Source: Cellulosimicrobium cellulans
GTDB lineage: Bacteria > Actinomycetota > Actinomycetes > Actinomycetales > Cellulomonadaceae
Length of the DNA stretch: 64,000 nucleotides
Assembly (NCBI RefSeq): GCF_006539945.1
Contig: NZ_BJNZ01000008.1
Span: forward strand, 1-64,000
Reading direction: 5' to 3'
The translations under genes and the position numbers were made by a program. The notes beneath the pieces are model-generated. The model was not told the DNA's origin. It was given only the letters and a program-made list of their open reading frames with translations, and did not search any database. Shown one piece after another: positions 8,272-16,735 of this stretch. Position 1 is the first letter of the stretch. Every line of letters begins with the position of its first letter.

Positions 8272-9834
8272 TCAGTAGCGGTAGTGCTCAGGCTTGTACG
8301 GGCCCTCGACCGGGACGCCGAGGTAGTCGGCCTGGGACGGCGAGAGCTCGGTGAGGCGCACGCCGAGCGCGTCGAGGTGCAGGCGGGCCACCTTCTCGTC
8401 GAGCACCTTGGGCAGGCGGTAGACCTGGCGCGCGTACGAGCGCTCGCGGCCCTCCCGCTCGGCGGCGGTCGCGTCCTGGAACAGCTCGATCTGGCCGATC
8501 ACCTGGTTGGAGAACGAGTTGCTCATGACGAACGACGGGTGGCCGGTCGCGTTGCCGAGGTTGAGCAGGCGCCCCTCGGACAGCACGACGATCGAGCGGC
8601 CCGCGGGCTGCCCGCCCGGGCCGGGCTCCGCGAACGTCCACTCGTGGACCTGGGCCTTGATCTCGGTGCGCGACACCCCGGGCACCTCGGCGAGGCCGGC
8701 CATGTCGATCTCGTTGTCGAAGTGCCCGATGTTCCCGACGACGGCCTTGTCCTTCATCGCGACGAGGTGCTCGGCGCGGATCACGTCCTTGTTGCCCGTG
8801 GTCGTGATGAAGAAGTCCGCCTCGCCGAGCACGTCCTCGATCCGGGCGACCTGGTAGCCGTCCATCGCGGCCTGGAGCGCGCAGATCGGGTCGACCTCGG
8901 ACACGATGACGCGCGCGCCCTGGCCGCGGAACGCCTCCGCAGCGCCCTTGCCCACGTCGCCGTACCCCGCGACGAACGCGACCTTGCCACCCATGAGGAC
9001 GTCGGTCGCGCGGTTGATGCCGTCGGGCAGCGAGTGGCGGATGCCGTACTTGTTGTCGAACTTCGACTTGGTGACCGAGTCGTTGACGTTGATCGCCGGG
9101 AAGAGCAGCTCGCCCGCCTCGGCGAGCTGGTAGAGACGGTGCACGCCCGTCGTCGTCTCCTCGGTGACGCCCTGGATCGCCTGGGCGATCGTCGTCCAGC
9201 GCAGGGGGTCCGCCTCGAGCGCGCGACGCAGCACGGCGCGGACCACGTTCATCTCGTGCGTGTGGTCGGGCTCGCCCGGCAGCGTGTCCGGCGGGACGAC
9301 GCCCGCGCGCTCGTACTGCAGGCCGAGGTGGACGAGCATCGTGGCGTCGCCGCCGTCGTCGAGGACGAGGTTCGGCGACTCGTCACCGGGCCACACCAGG
9401 ATCTGCTCGGTGCAGTCCCAGTACTCCTCGAGGCTCTCGCCCTTCCACGCGAAGACGGGCACGCCCTGCGGGTCCTCGGGCGTCCCGTGCGGCCCGACCA
9501 CGACGGCGGCCGCGGCCTCGTCCTGCGTGGAGAAGATGTTGCAGCTCGCCCAGCGCACCTGCGCCCCGAGCGCGACGAGCGTCTCGATGAGGACCGCGGT
9601 CTGGACGGTCATGTGGAGCGAGCCGGCGATCCGCGCGCCGGCGAGGGGCTGGGACGCGCCGTACTCGGCGCGCAGCGCCATGAGGCCGGGCATCTCGTGC
9701 TCCGCGAGGCGGAGCTGGTGACGGCCCGCCTCGGCGAGGGACAGGTCGCGGACCTTGTAGCGGCCGGGGACCTCGTCGAAGCCGGGAGCGGCTCCCGAGG
9801 TTCCGGTCGTCGGGGCTGGCGCTGTGGTGGACAT
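8272..9834 (-). CDS. ahcY: S-adenosylhomocysteinase
   Basis: 520 aa cytosolic enzyme that reversibly splits S-adenosyl-L-homocysteine into adenosine and homocysteine, removing the product inhibitor of methyltransferases. Visible family features are the [16 protein letters not shown] segment, CNIFSTQD, the NAD-binding GYGDVGKG near residue 291, [10 protein letters not shown], and the conserved C-terminal PEHYRY. Length fits the long class of the family. The start is ATG with GGAG six bases upstream; the longer frame to 9951 has no such site. The N-terminus carries about 20 extra Ala/Thr/Pro residues. It may be co-transcribed with the membrane protein gene below it. Confidence 0.97.
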   Translation of the reverse strand: MSTTAPAPTTGTSGAAPGFDEVPGRYKVRDLSLAEAGRHQLRLAEHEMPGLMALRAEYGASQPLAGARIAGSLHMTVQTAVLIETLVALGAQVRWASCNIFSTQDEAAAAVVVGPHGTPEDPQGVPVFAWKGESLEEYWDCTEQILVWPGDESPNLVLDDGGDATMLVHLGLQYERAGVVPPDTLPGEPDHTHEMNVVRAVLRRALEADPLRWTTIAQAIQGVTEETTTGVHRLYQLAEAGELLFPAINVNDSVTKSKFDNKYGIRHSLPDGINRATDVLMGGKVAFVAGYGDVGKGAAEAFRGQGARVIVSEVDPICALQAAMDGYQVARIEDVLGEADFFITTTGNKDVIRAEHLVAMKDKAVVGNIGHFDNEIDMAGLAEVPGVSRTEIKAQVHEWTFAEPGPGGQPAGRSIVVLSEGRLLNLGNATGHPSFVMSNSFSNQVIGQIELFQDATAAEREGRERSYARQVYRLPKVLDEKVARLHLDALGVRLTELSPSQADYLGVPVEGPYKPEHYRY

Positions 9835-9939
9835 GGTTCTCCTGTGCGTACTCGGTGCCGGTCGGGCCGGTGGTGCCGGCCCTGCGGGTGGCTGGCCGAT
9901 GGCCGGCCGGTGGCTGCGCTGGGGGCTCCCGTCCGCGCC

Positions 9940-9961
9940 GGGCGGGACCACGGTCCCGCCC
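9940..9961. promoter_or_regulatory. perfect palindrome in ahcY leader
   Basis: Ten-base arms GGGCGGGACC and GGTCCCGCCC around a two-base centre. On the ahcY strand it starts about seven bases after the TAGGCT box at 9968-9973, so it would form a hairpin at the very 5' end of the transcript or act as an operator. No regulator is identified. Confidence 0.55.
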
Positions 9962-9967
9962 GGGTCC

Positions 9968-9973
9968 AGCCTA
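9968..9973 (-). promoter_or_regulatory. putative -10 box of ahcY (TAGGCT)
   Basis: TAGGCT on the minus strand fits the TAnnnT pattern of actinobacterial housekeeping promoters. A start near 9961 would give a leader of about 125 bases. No convincing -35 is visible. Confidence 0.4.
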
Positions 9974-10071
9974 CCGACGACGGCGCCGCCCGGCCCCGGC
10001 GAGCGGGACGCCCGGCCGGGCTACACCGTTCGTCCGGCGCGCGCGCCCGGGCGCGCGCGTAACACGAATGC

Positions 10072-10101
10072 TTGACCATCTCAAGGTCACAAAGGGATAA
10101 C
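10072..10101 (+). promoter_or_regulatory. putative promoter of the betaine ABC operon
   Basis: TTGACC (10072-10077) and GATAAC (10096-10101) are separated by 18 bases. The inverted repeat TGACC-N7-GGTCA (10073-10089) overlaps the -35 and spacer, and a further GGTCAAG lies at 10144-10150, so a repressor or activator could bind here. The implied 5' leader is about 300 bases. Confidence 0.45.
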
Positions 10102-10415
10102 GATCCGAGATCGCCCATCATCCGCGCCATTGCAACGATGATCGGTCAAGAAACGTCCTGGAACAGTCCCTGATCCACGGGCCCTAGGTAGAAGTTGAAC
10201 CTCGAATCAGGCAGGGTGCTGGAGTACCGATTGACGTCGGACCAGCATGTGGCCCGCTGCGCGCAGAGCGCGGAGGTCGCCCCCCGGGCGCCCGACCGCG
10301 ACGCGTTCACCGGCCGCGTGCCACGCTCCCGAGACGCCGCCGCCGGACCCCTCTGGCGCCGTCCTCGCGCGGGGCGTGCCGGTCCCCCGCACGGAAGGTG
10401 GCGAGACCCGCCCGC

Positions 10416-11774
10416 ATGACTGCCCCCAGCATCACCCCGCCAGACAGCACCACAGCGGTACCCGAGCAGACCGGGCCGGGCACGACAGCGGCCGACGTCG
10501 CCGTCTCCGTCCGCGACGTCTACAAGGTCTTCGGCCGCCGACCCGTCGAGGCCATCCGCCGTCTCGAGCAGGGCGCGTCCCGCGACGACGTCAAGTCGCT
10601 CGGCACCGCCGCGGTCATCGACGCGAGCTTCGACGTCCGGCGCGGCGAGATCTTCGTCGTCATGGGCCTCTCCGGCTCCGGCAAGTCCACGCTCATCCGC
10701 ATGCTCAACGGCCTGTGGAAGCCGACGGCCGGCCACGTGGTGGTCGGCGGGACCGACCTCGCGGCCACCGACGCCAAGCAGCTGCGCGCCCTGCGCCGCA
10801 GCAGCGTGAGCATGGTCTTCCAGCACTTCGCGCTGCTCCCCCACCGCACCGTGCTCGACAACGCCGCCTACCCGCTCGAGATCCAGGGCGTCGGCAAGGC
10901 GGAGCGTCGCGAGAAGGCGCGCACCGCGCTCGAGCTCACGGGCCTCGGCGGCTGGGAGGACTCGCTCCCGTCGCAGCTCTCGGGCGGCATGCGCCAGCGC
11001 GTCGGGCTCGCCCGCGCGCTCGCCGCCGACACCGACGTCCTGCTCATGGACGAGGCGTTCAGCGCGCTCGACCCGCTCATCCGCCGCGAGATGCAGGAGC
11101 AGCTCCTCGACCTCCAGCAGCGCCTCGGCAAGACGATCGTGTTCATCACGCACGACCTCAACGAGGCCATGCACCTCGGCGACCGCATCGCCGTCATGCG
11201 GGACGGCCGGATCGTGCAGATCGGCACGGCCGAGCAGATCCTGTCCGACCCCGCGAACGACTACGTCGCCCAGTTCGTCGCCGACGTCGACCGCACCCGC
11301 GTGCTCACGGCCTCGTCCGTCATGGTGCGTCCGGCGGTCGTCGTGCCCGTGAGCGGCGGGCCGCGCCAGGCGAGCCGCGCCATGCGCGATGCGCAGGTGT
11401 CGGCCGCGTACGTCGTCGACCGCCAGCGCGTGCTGCACGGCGTCGTGCGCGACGACGACGCCGTCGCCGCGCTCAAGGCCGGCAAGGAGTCCATCGGGGA
11501 CCTCGTGCACGACGGCGTCGCGCCCGTCTCCCCGGACACGCCGCTGGCGGAGATCTTCGCCCCCGCGGCCGAGTCCTCGCTCCCGGTGCCCGTGACCGAC
11601 GCCGAGGGCCGCCTCGTGGGCGTCGTCCCGCGCGTCACCCTGCTCGAGGCCATGGTCCCGCCGGACCAGCCGCGCACCGGCGAGATCGAGCTCGGCGCGC
11701 CCGTCCGGGAGGACGAGACGGTGACGGACGCCGCCGTGGACTCCGACCTGACGACCGAGGGAGGTGCCGCGTGA
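10416..11774 (+). CDS. proV: glycine betaine/proline-type ABC transporter ATP-binding protein
   Basis: 452 aa ATPase that powers uptake of compatible solutes. The ABC domain has Walker A GLSGSGKST near residue 82, a Q-loop (VFQHFALLPHRTV), the signature LSGGMRQR near residue 188, Walker B (VLLMDEAFSALDP) and the switch His (FITHDLNEAMHL). The C-terminal 150 residues look like tandem CBS domains, which in OpuA/ProV proteins sense ionic strength or nucleotides. ATG 10416 was chosen; GTG 10398 is possible. It is the first gene of a three-gene operon and overlaps the permease by 4 bp (GTGA). Substrate is inferred from family; carnitine or choline are alternatives. Confidence 0.9.
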   Translation: MTAPSITPPDSTTAVPEQTGPGTTAADVAVSVRDVYKVFGRRPVEAIRRLEQGASRDDVKSLGTAAVIDASFDVRRGEIFVVMGLSGSGKSTLIRMLNGLWKPTAGHVVVGGTDLAATDAKQLRALRRSSVSMVFQHFALLPHRTVLDNAAYPLEIQGVGKAERREKARTALELTGLGGWEDSLPSQLSGGMRQRVGLARALAADTDVLLMDEAFSALDPLIRREMQEQLLDLQQRLGKTIVFITHDLNEAMHLGDRIAVMRDGRIVQIGTAEQILSDPANDYVAQFVADVDRTRVLTASSVMVRPAVVVPVSGGPRQASRAMRDAQVSAAYVVDRQRVLHGVVRDDDAVAALKAGKESIGDLVHDGVAPVSPDTPLAEIFAPAAESSLPVPVTDAEGRLVGVVPRVTLLEAMVPPDQPRTGEIELGAPVREDETVTDAAVDSDLTTEGGAA

Positions 11775-12640
11775 ACGACACCTTCGTCCCCCGCATCCCG
11801 CTCGGCGAGTGGGTCGACACGTTCGTCGACTGGATGACGACGACGTTCCGACCGCTCTTCCGCTTCGTCAAGGACGTCCTCGTCGGCGTCTACGACGGTC
11901 TCGACACCGTCCTGTCGAGCCCGCCGTTCTGGGTCGTCGCGCTCGTGCTGGCCCTGCTCGCGCTCCTCGCCAAGGGCTGGAAGCTCGCGCTCGGGTCGCT
12001 CGTCGGGTTCGTCGTCATCGCCGGCGTCGACCAGTGGGACAACGCGATGGACACCCTCGCGCTCGTCCTGCTGTCGGCCGTCCTGGCGCTCGTCGTCGCG
12101 ATCCCGCTCGGCATCTGGGCCGCGCGCAACGACCGCGTCTCCGCCGTCGTGCGGCCGGTCCTCGACTTCATGCAGACCATGCCGGCGTTCGTCTACCTCA
12201 TCCCGACCGTCGTCATCTTCCTCACCGGCCCCGTCCCCGGGATCATCGCGACGATCATCTTCGCCATGGCCCCTGGCGTGCGGTTCACCGAGCTCGGCAT
12301 CCGGCAGGTGGACAAGGAGGTCGTCGAGGCGGGCCAGGCGTTCGGCTCGACCCCGGGGCGCATCCTGCGCCAGATCCAGCTCCCGCTCGCTCTCCCGACC
12401 ATCATGGCCGGCGTCAACCAGGTCATCATGCTGTCGCTCTCCATGGTCGTCATCGCGGGCATGGTCGGCGCCGGCGGCCTCGGCAACGACGTCGTCGCCG
12501 CGCTCCAGCGCGTCAACGTCGCCCTCGGCTTCGAGGCCGGCCTCGCCGTCGTCATCCTCGCGATGTTCCTCGACCGCGTGACCTCCGCCCTCGGCGACCG
12601 CGCGCCCGTCTCGCGCGCCCTCGCCGCAGCGCGCGTCTGA
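11771..12640 (+). CDS. proW: glycine betaine/proline-type ABC transporter permease
   Basis: 289 aa. An N-terminal cytoplasmic or amphipathic stretch is followed by about six or seven membrane helices of the binding-protein-dependent transport fold. The EAA-type loop is visible (EVVEAGQAFGSTPGRILRQIQLPLALPTIM), as are the ProW-typical motifs FMQTMPAFVYLIP and SLSMVVIAGMVGAGGLG. GTG overlaps the stop of the ATPase gene, so the two are translationally coupled. It forms the membrane channel with ProV and receives solute from the lipoprotein encoded downstream. Confidence 0.92.
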   Translation: MNDTFVPRIPLGEWVDTFVDWMTTTFRPLFRFVKDVLVGVYDGLDTVLSSPPFWVVALVLALLALLAKGWKLALGSLVGFVVIAGVDQWDNAMDTLALVLLSAVLALVVAIPLGIWAARNDRVSAVVRPVLDFMQTMPAFVYLIPTVVIFLTGPVPGIIATIIFAMAPGVRFTELGIRQVDKEVVEAGQAFGSTPGRILRQIQLPLALPTIMAGVNQVIMLSLSMVVIAGMVGAGGLGNDVVAALQRVNVALGFEAGLAVVILAMFLDRVTSALGDRAPVSRALAAARV

Positions 12641-12744
12641 GGCGCGCCCCCCACCGTGCCCGGCCGCAGCGCCGGGAAGCCGCCCGCCGCACCCCCGGCG
12701 TCGGGCACACCGACCGGGTCCGCCCGGACCCAGGGAAGGACAGC

Positions 12745-13689
12745 ATGACCCCCGCACGCACCCGCACCACCCACCGCACGGCCCGCCGCTCCGCCGCCGT
12801 CGCCGCGACCGCCGTCCTCGGCCTCGCCCTCACCGCCTGCGCCTCCGACTCCGGGTCGGGCGGCTCGGACGGCGGCTCCACCGGGGAGGACGAGACCTCC
12901 ATCTCCATCGGCATCCCCTCCGGCTGGGACGAGGGCATCGCCGTCTCCCACCTGTGGACGGCGATCCTCGAGGAGGAGGGCTACGACGTCTCCTCCCAGA
13001 CCGCCGACGTGGGCGTCATCTACACCGGCCTCGCCGGCGGCGACTTCGACGTCACGCTCGACGTGTGGCTGCCCTACACCCACGCCTCCTACGAGGAGGA
13101 GTACGGCGACCAGGTCACCGACCTCGGCTACTGGTACGACGACGCCAAGCTCACCATCGCGGTGAACGAGGACTCGCCCGCGCAGTCGCTCGAGGACCTC
13201 GCCGGCATGGCGGACGAGTACGGCAACAAGCTCGTGGGCATCGAGGCGGGCGCCGGCCTCACCAAGATCACCCAGGAGCAGGTCATCCCGACCTACGGGC
13301 TCGAGGGCATGGACTACTCCATCTCCTCGACCCCCGCGATGCTCGCCGAGCTCAAGGGCGCGACCGACGCCGGCGAGAACATCGCCGTCACCCTGTGGCG
13401 CCCGCACTGGGCCTACGACGAGTTCCCCGTCCGCGACCTCGAGGACCCCGAGGGCGCGCTCGGCGAGGCCGAGAAGGTCCACATGTGGGGCTCGTCCGAC
13501 TTCGAGGAGCGCTACCCGACGCTCACCAAGCTGTTCGGCGCCTTCACGCTGGACGACGAGCAGCTCTTCTCGCTCGAGAACATGATGTTCAACTCCGACG
13601 AGTACGCCGACGAGGCCGAGGCCGTCCAGGCGTGGCTCGAGGCGAACCCGACGTTCGTCGACGACCTCAAGGAGGCCGCGGGCGTCTGA
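12745..13689 (+). CDS. proX: glycine betaine-type ABC transporter substrate-binding lipoprotein
   Basis: 314 aa. It has a lipoprotein signal: Arg-rich start, hydrophobic core and lipobox LTAC near residue 32, then a Ser/Gly/Asp linker. The mature domain has the OpuAC fold pattern: GIPSGWDEGIAVSHLW, a hinge region, and aromatic residues (DVWLPYTHASY, WRPHWAYDEF) of the kind that form the cation-pi box for quaternary amines. It sits outside the membrane and delivers solute to ProW. ATG has GGAAGGA five bases upstream. It lies 104 bases after proW and ends before a strong hairpin terminator. Confidence 0.9.
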   Translation: MTPARTRTTHRTARRSAAVAATAVLGLALTACASDSGSGGSDGGSTGEDETSISIGIPSGWDEGIAVSHLWTAILEEEGYDVSSQTADVGVIYTGLAGGDFDVTLDVWLPYTHASYEEEYGDQVTDLGYWYDDAKLTIAVNEDSPAQSLEDLAGMADEYGNKLVGIEAGAGLTKITQEQVIPTYGLEGMDYSISSTPAMLAELKGATDAGENIAVTLWRPHWAYDEFPVRDLEDPEGALGEAEKVHMWGSSDFEERYPTLTKLFGAFTLDDEQLFSLENMMFNSDEYADEAEAVQAWLEANPTFVDDLKEAAGV

Positions 13690-13710
13690 CGTCCGGACCG
13701 GAGCACGAGC

Positions 13711-13746
13711 GCGGCGGCCGCCTCCCGTACGGGGGACGGCCGCCGC
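13711..13746 (+). terminator. hairpin terminator of the betaine ABC operon
   Basis: Ten-base perfect arms GCGGCGGCCG / CGGCCGCCGC, with a loop that itself contains the palindrome CCCGTACGGG, follow proX by 21 bases. The run after it (CTCTCTAT) is only weakly T-rich. Confidence 0.75.
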
Positions 13747-13763
13747 CTCTCTATCATCGTGCG

Positions 13764-15923
13764 GTGACCTCTCCCCAGACCGAGCTCCGCACGCACCCCC
13801 CGCGGCACGCCGCGCCCCGTGCGTCCGGCGGCACGCCGGCAGCGCCCCGGACGGACGTCCAGGCGCTCCGCGCGATCGCGGTCGGGGCGGTCGTCCTCAA
13901 CCACCTGTGGCCGAACCGGCTCCCGGGCGGCTACGTCGGCGTGGACGTCTTCTTCGTCATCTCCGGCTTCCTCATCACGTCGCACCTGCTCAAGGAGCTG
14001 CTCTCGACGGGGCGCGTCCGGCTCGCGACGTTCTACGCGCGCCGCGTCCGCCGCCTCCTCCCGGCGGCGCTCCTCGTCCTGGCGGTCTCCGCCGTCGCCG
14101 TCTGGGCCTTCCTGCCGTACACGGCGTGGTCACGCAGCGCGCAGGAGATCGCGGCGTCCGCGTTCTACGTCGAGAACTGGGCGCTCGCCGCGCGCTCCGT
14201 GAACTACTCCGCGCTCAACGACGACGCCACGGTCGCGCAGCACTACTGGTCGCTGTCGGTCGAGGAGCAGTTCTACCTGCTGTGGCCGCTCCTGCTGCTC
14301 GGCCTCTACCTCCTCGCCGTCCGAGGGGCGCGCGGGGCCTCCCGGCCGCGGCGCGTCGTCGCGACGGGGGTCCTCGTCGTCGGCGCGCTCTCGCTCGTGC
14401 TGAGCATCGTCATGACGACGCGCTCGCCGAGCGAGGCGTACTTCGTCACCCCGGTCCGGTTCTGGGAGTTCGCGCTCGGTGGCCTCCTCGCGCTCGGCGC
14501 GACCCGGGTGCGGCTCAACGGCGCCGCGGCGAACGTGCTCGCCCTGGTCGGCTTCGCGACCATCGCCGCCACCGCGCTCGTCTACGACCACGCCACGCCG
14601 TTCCCCGGCTGGCTCGCCGCGGTCCCCGCGCTCGGCACGGCCGCCGTGATCCTGGCCGGGACCGAGCGTCGCCCGCTGCTCCACGACCGGGTCACGGCGC
14701 TGCGCCCGGTCCAGGTCCTCGGCGACGTCTCCTACTCCGTCTACCTGTGGCACTGGCCCCTGATCGTCGTGGCTCCGTTCGCGCTGAGCCGGTCGCTCAC
14801 GACCGTGGACAAGCTCGGCATCGCCGTCGCGTCCGTCGCGCTCGCGTGGGTCACCAAGGTCCTGGTCGAGGACAAGGGACGGACGTGGCGCTGGGCGTCC
14901 GTCCGGCCACGCCGGTCGTTCGTGCTCATGCTGGCGGGCATGGCGATCATCGGCGCGCTCGCCCTGGGGCTGCACGCCGCCGCGGGACGCTCCGCGGCCG
15001 AGGCGGAGCGCGCGGCGCAGGAGGCGGCGGCTGCCGACGCCGCGTGCTACGGACCGGCCGCGCTCGCCCCCGGGGCGCCGTGCGACGACCCGTTCGGCCC
15101 CGCCGCCAACCCCGTCCTGGGCGAGGACAGCAAGTACTACGTCCTCGACCACCCGGACGCGTGCGGGCAGGCCGGGTCCTGGCTGGAGATCGACGGGACC
15201 AAGACGACCGTGCGGTGCGACTTCGGCGGCGGGCCCGACGCACCCCGGGTGTGGGTCATGGGCGACTCCCACGCACAGCAGTGGCAGGCGCCGCTGCTGG
15301 AGATCGCCGACGAGCGGGGATGGCAGGTGACCCTCAGCTTCCTCGGCGCGTGCCCGCCGGCCGACGTCGAGTACGTCGGGTACCGAGGGAACCCCGCGAC
15401 CGCGGAGAAGCGCGCGCAGTGCGACGAGTGGCGCGACGCCGTGCACGACGAGATCTCCGCCGAGAAGCCGGCCATGGTGTTCACGTCGAGCTTCGCCCGC
15501 GCGGAGCAGGTCGACGACGGCACGGGCCGGAGCGCGACCGAGCAGTACGTCGAGGGGTTCCGCTCGTTCTGGCAGCCGTGGCTCGAGGCCGGGACCGACG
15601 TCTACGTGCTCGGCGACCCGCCGATGAACGGCATGGTCCGCGACAAGGACTGCGCGATCCTCAACCCGCAGTCACCGGTCGAGTGCGCGGTCGACCGGGG
15701 GGTCGCCCAGCCCGCCGACCCCATGCTCGAGGCGGCGAGCACGCCGAGCGACGGGCCCGGGCGGCTCGTACCCGTCGACCTCAGCGACCGCTTCTGCGAC
15801 GCCGACCGGTGCTACGCCGTCGTCGGAGGGCTGCCGGTCTACGCGGACCGGGACCACCTCAACAAGCAGTACGCCCTGGGCCTCGTCCCCGAGATCACGG
15901 CACGGGCCGGACTGGACCGGTGA
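13764..15923 (+). CDS. OafA/YrhL-type membrane acyltransferase with C-terminal SGNH domain
   Basis: 719 aa. The N-terminal half is an acyltransferase-3 domain of about ten helices plus one linking helix: it starts DVQALRAIAVGAVVLNHLWPNRLPGG with GYVGVDVFFVISGFLIT, and has YYWSLSVEEQFYLLWPLL. The C-terminal half is an extracytoplasmic SGNH hydrolase-like domain with GDSH near residue 498 and the late DRDHLNKQYA, which carries the expected Asp and His. Such fusions O-acetylate surface polysaccharides or peptidoglycan. GTG 13764 matches the family N-terminus; the upstream extension is read-through of the proX region. It ends 59 bases before the convergent export genes and may decorate their polymer. 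Confidence 0.9.
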   Translation: MTSPQTELRTHPPRHAAPRASGGTPAAPRTDVQALRAIAVGAVVLNHLWPNRLPGGYVGVDVFFVISGFLITSHLLKELLSTGRVRLATFYARRVRRLLPAALLVLAVSAVAVWAFLPYTAWSRSAQEIAASAFYVENWALAARSVNYSALNDDATVAQHYWSLSVEEQFYLLWPLLLLGLYLLAVRGARGASRPRRVVATGVLVVGALSLVLSIVMTTRSPSEAYFVTPVRFWEFALGGLLALGATRVRLNGAAANVLALVGFATIAATALVYDHATPFPGWLAAVPALGTAAVILAGTERRPLLHDRVTALRPVQVLGDVSYSVYLWHWPLIVVAPFALSRSLTTVDKLGIAVASVALAWVTKVLVEDKGRTWRWASVRPRRSFVLMLAGMAIIGALALGLHAAAGRSAAEAERAAQEAAAADAACYGPAALAPGAPCDDPFGPAANPVLGEDSKYYVLDHPDACGQAGSWLEIDGTKTTVRCDFGGGPDAPRVWVMGDSHAQQWQAPLLEIADERGWQVTLSFLGACPPADVEYVGYRGNPATAEKRAQCDEWRDAVHDEISAEKPAMVFTSSFARAEQVDDGTGRSATEQYVEGFRSFWQPWLEAGTDVYVLGDPPMNGMVRDKDCAILNPQSPVECAVDRGVAQPADPMLEAASTPSDGPGRLVPVDLSDRFCDADRCYAVVGGLPVYADRDHLNKQYALGLVPEITARAGLDR

Positions 15924-15982
15924 CGGCGACCGCCCCCTGACGACGACGAGGTCCCCGCCGAGACGGAGAGGTGGCGCCGGCG

Positions 15983-16735
15983 TCACCGCTCCTTCGCGTA
16001 CTGCTCCAGGACGTCGTCGAGCGGTCCGTCGGCGCGCAGCTCACCACCGCGCAGGTAGAGCCCGCGCGTGCAGAACCGCCGCAGGTCGTCGTTGTTGTGC
16101 GAGACGAGGAACAGGGTGCGCCCGGCGGAGAGCAGCTCGCCGATCCGCTGGTAGCACTTGTCGCGGAACGCCTTGTCCCCGACCGCGAGGACCTCGTCGA
16201 CGAGCAGGATGGGACCGTCGAGCTGCGAGACCACGGAGAAGGCGAGACGGACCTGCATGCCCGAGGAGTAGTGCCGGTACGGCGAGTCGAGGAACTTGTG
16301 GATCTCGGCGAAGTCGACGATCTCGTCGAAGCGCTCCTCGATCTCCTTCTTCGACATCCCATGCAGGCCCGCGGCGAGGTAGATGTTCTCCCGGCCCGTG
16401 AGGTCGGGGACGAACCCTCCCGTGATCTCGATGAGCGGGGACACGTCGGCCTTCACCGTGGCCCGGCCCTCGTCCGGCAGGAGGACGCCCGTGACGACCT
16501 TGAGGAGCGTCGACTTGCCCTGCCCGTTCCGCCCGATCACCCCGATCGCCTCGCCCGGCGAGACGTCGAACGAGACGTTGCGCAGCGCCCAGAACGAGTC
16601 GCGGGCCGGGCCCTTGTCACGACGCAGGATCATCTGCCGCAGGCCCGCGCTGCGGCGCCCGCGGTCGAACTGCACGCCGACGTCCTTCACCGAGATGATG
16701 GGGTCGGGCAGCCCGGTGAACGTGGTCGCCGCCAT
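15983..16735 (-). CDS. wzt: polysaccharide ABC exporter ATP-binding protein (Wzt/RfbE type)
   Basis: 250 aa. ABC domain of the polysaccharide or teichoic acid export class: Walker A GRNGQGKST near residue 67, a typical loop GGFVPDLTGRENIYLAAGLHGM, signature YSSGMQVRLAFSV, Walker B ILLVDEVLAVGD and switch LVSHNNDDLRRFC. It lacks the C-terminal carbohydrate-binding extension found in some Wzt proteins, so it resembles mycobacterial Rv3781-type ATPases. ATG lies within the stop of the permease gene (TGATG), with AAGGAG just upstream, so it is coupled to it. With Wzm it would flip a lipid-linked galactan across the membrane. Confidence 0.92.
   Translation of the reverse strand: MAATTFTGLPDPIISVKDVGVQFDRGRRSAGLRQMILRRDKGPARDSFWALRNVSFDVSPGEAIGVIGRNGQGKSTLLKVVTGVLLPDEGRATVKADVSPLIEITGGFVPDLTGRENIYLAAGLHGMSKKEIEERFDEIVDFAEIHKFLDSPYRHYSSGMQVRLAFSVVSQLDGPILLVDEVLAVGDKAFRDKCYQRIGELLSAGRTLFLVSHNNDDLRRFCTRGLYLRGGELRADGPLDDVLEQYAKER

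Larger units (their letters stand above)
9835..10415. other. 581-bp intergenic region between ahcY and the betaine ABC operon
   Basis: Divergent control region. The ahcY side (9835-10060) is very GC-rich and full of short inverted repeats, such as GGCCGGTGGTGCCGGCC near 9858 and the palindrome at 9940-9961. From about 10060 to 10260 base composition is clearly richer in A+T than anywhere nearby; a promoter-like sequence and repeated CTTGACC/GGTCAAG half-sites lie there. The last 150 bases before the ATP-binding gene show no reading frame I would support. Confidence 0.6.

Noticed and set aside
5399-8278. 959-codon plus-strand frame over the two-component genes
   Set aside because: No recognisable domain and biased composition; the minus strand encodes a response regulator and a kinase with full motifs.
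9835-10060. SAH riboswitch in the ahcY leader
   Set aside because: I did not find the conserved riboswitch core by eye; only GC-rich inverted repeats are present. A covariance-model search would settle it.
10100-10415. ydaO-type (c-di-AMP) riboswitch before the osmolyte transporter
   Set aside because: It would make sense functionally, but I see none of the conserved segments, so I do not call it.
15970-15987. Near-perfect inverted repeat GGTGGCGCC/GGCGTCACC between the O-acyltransferase and wzt ends
   Set aside because: It has no loop, one mismatch, and overlaps the wzt stop codon; too weak to call a terminator.
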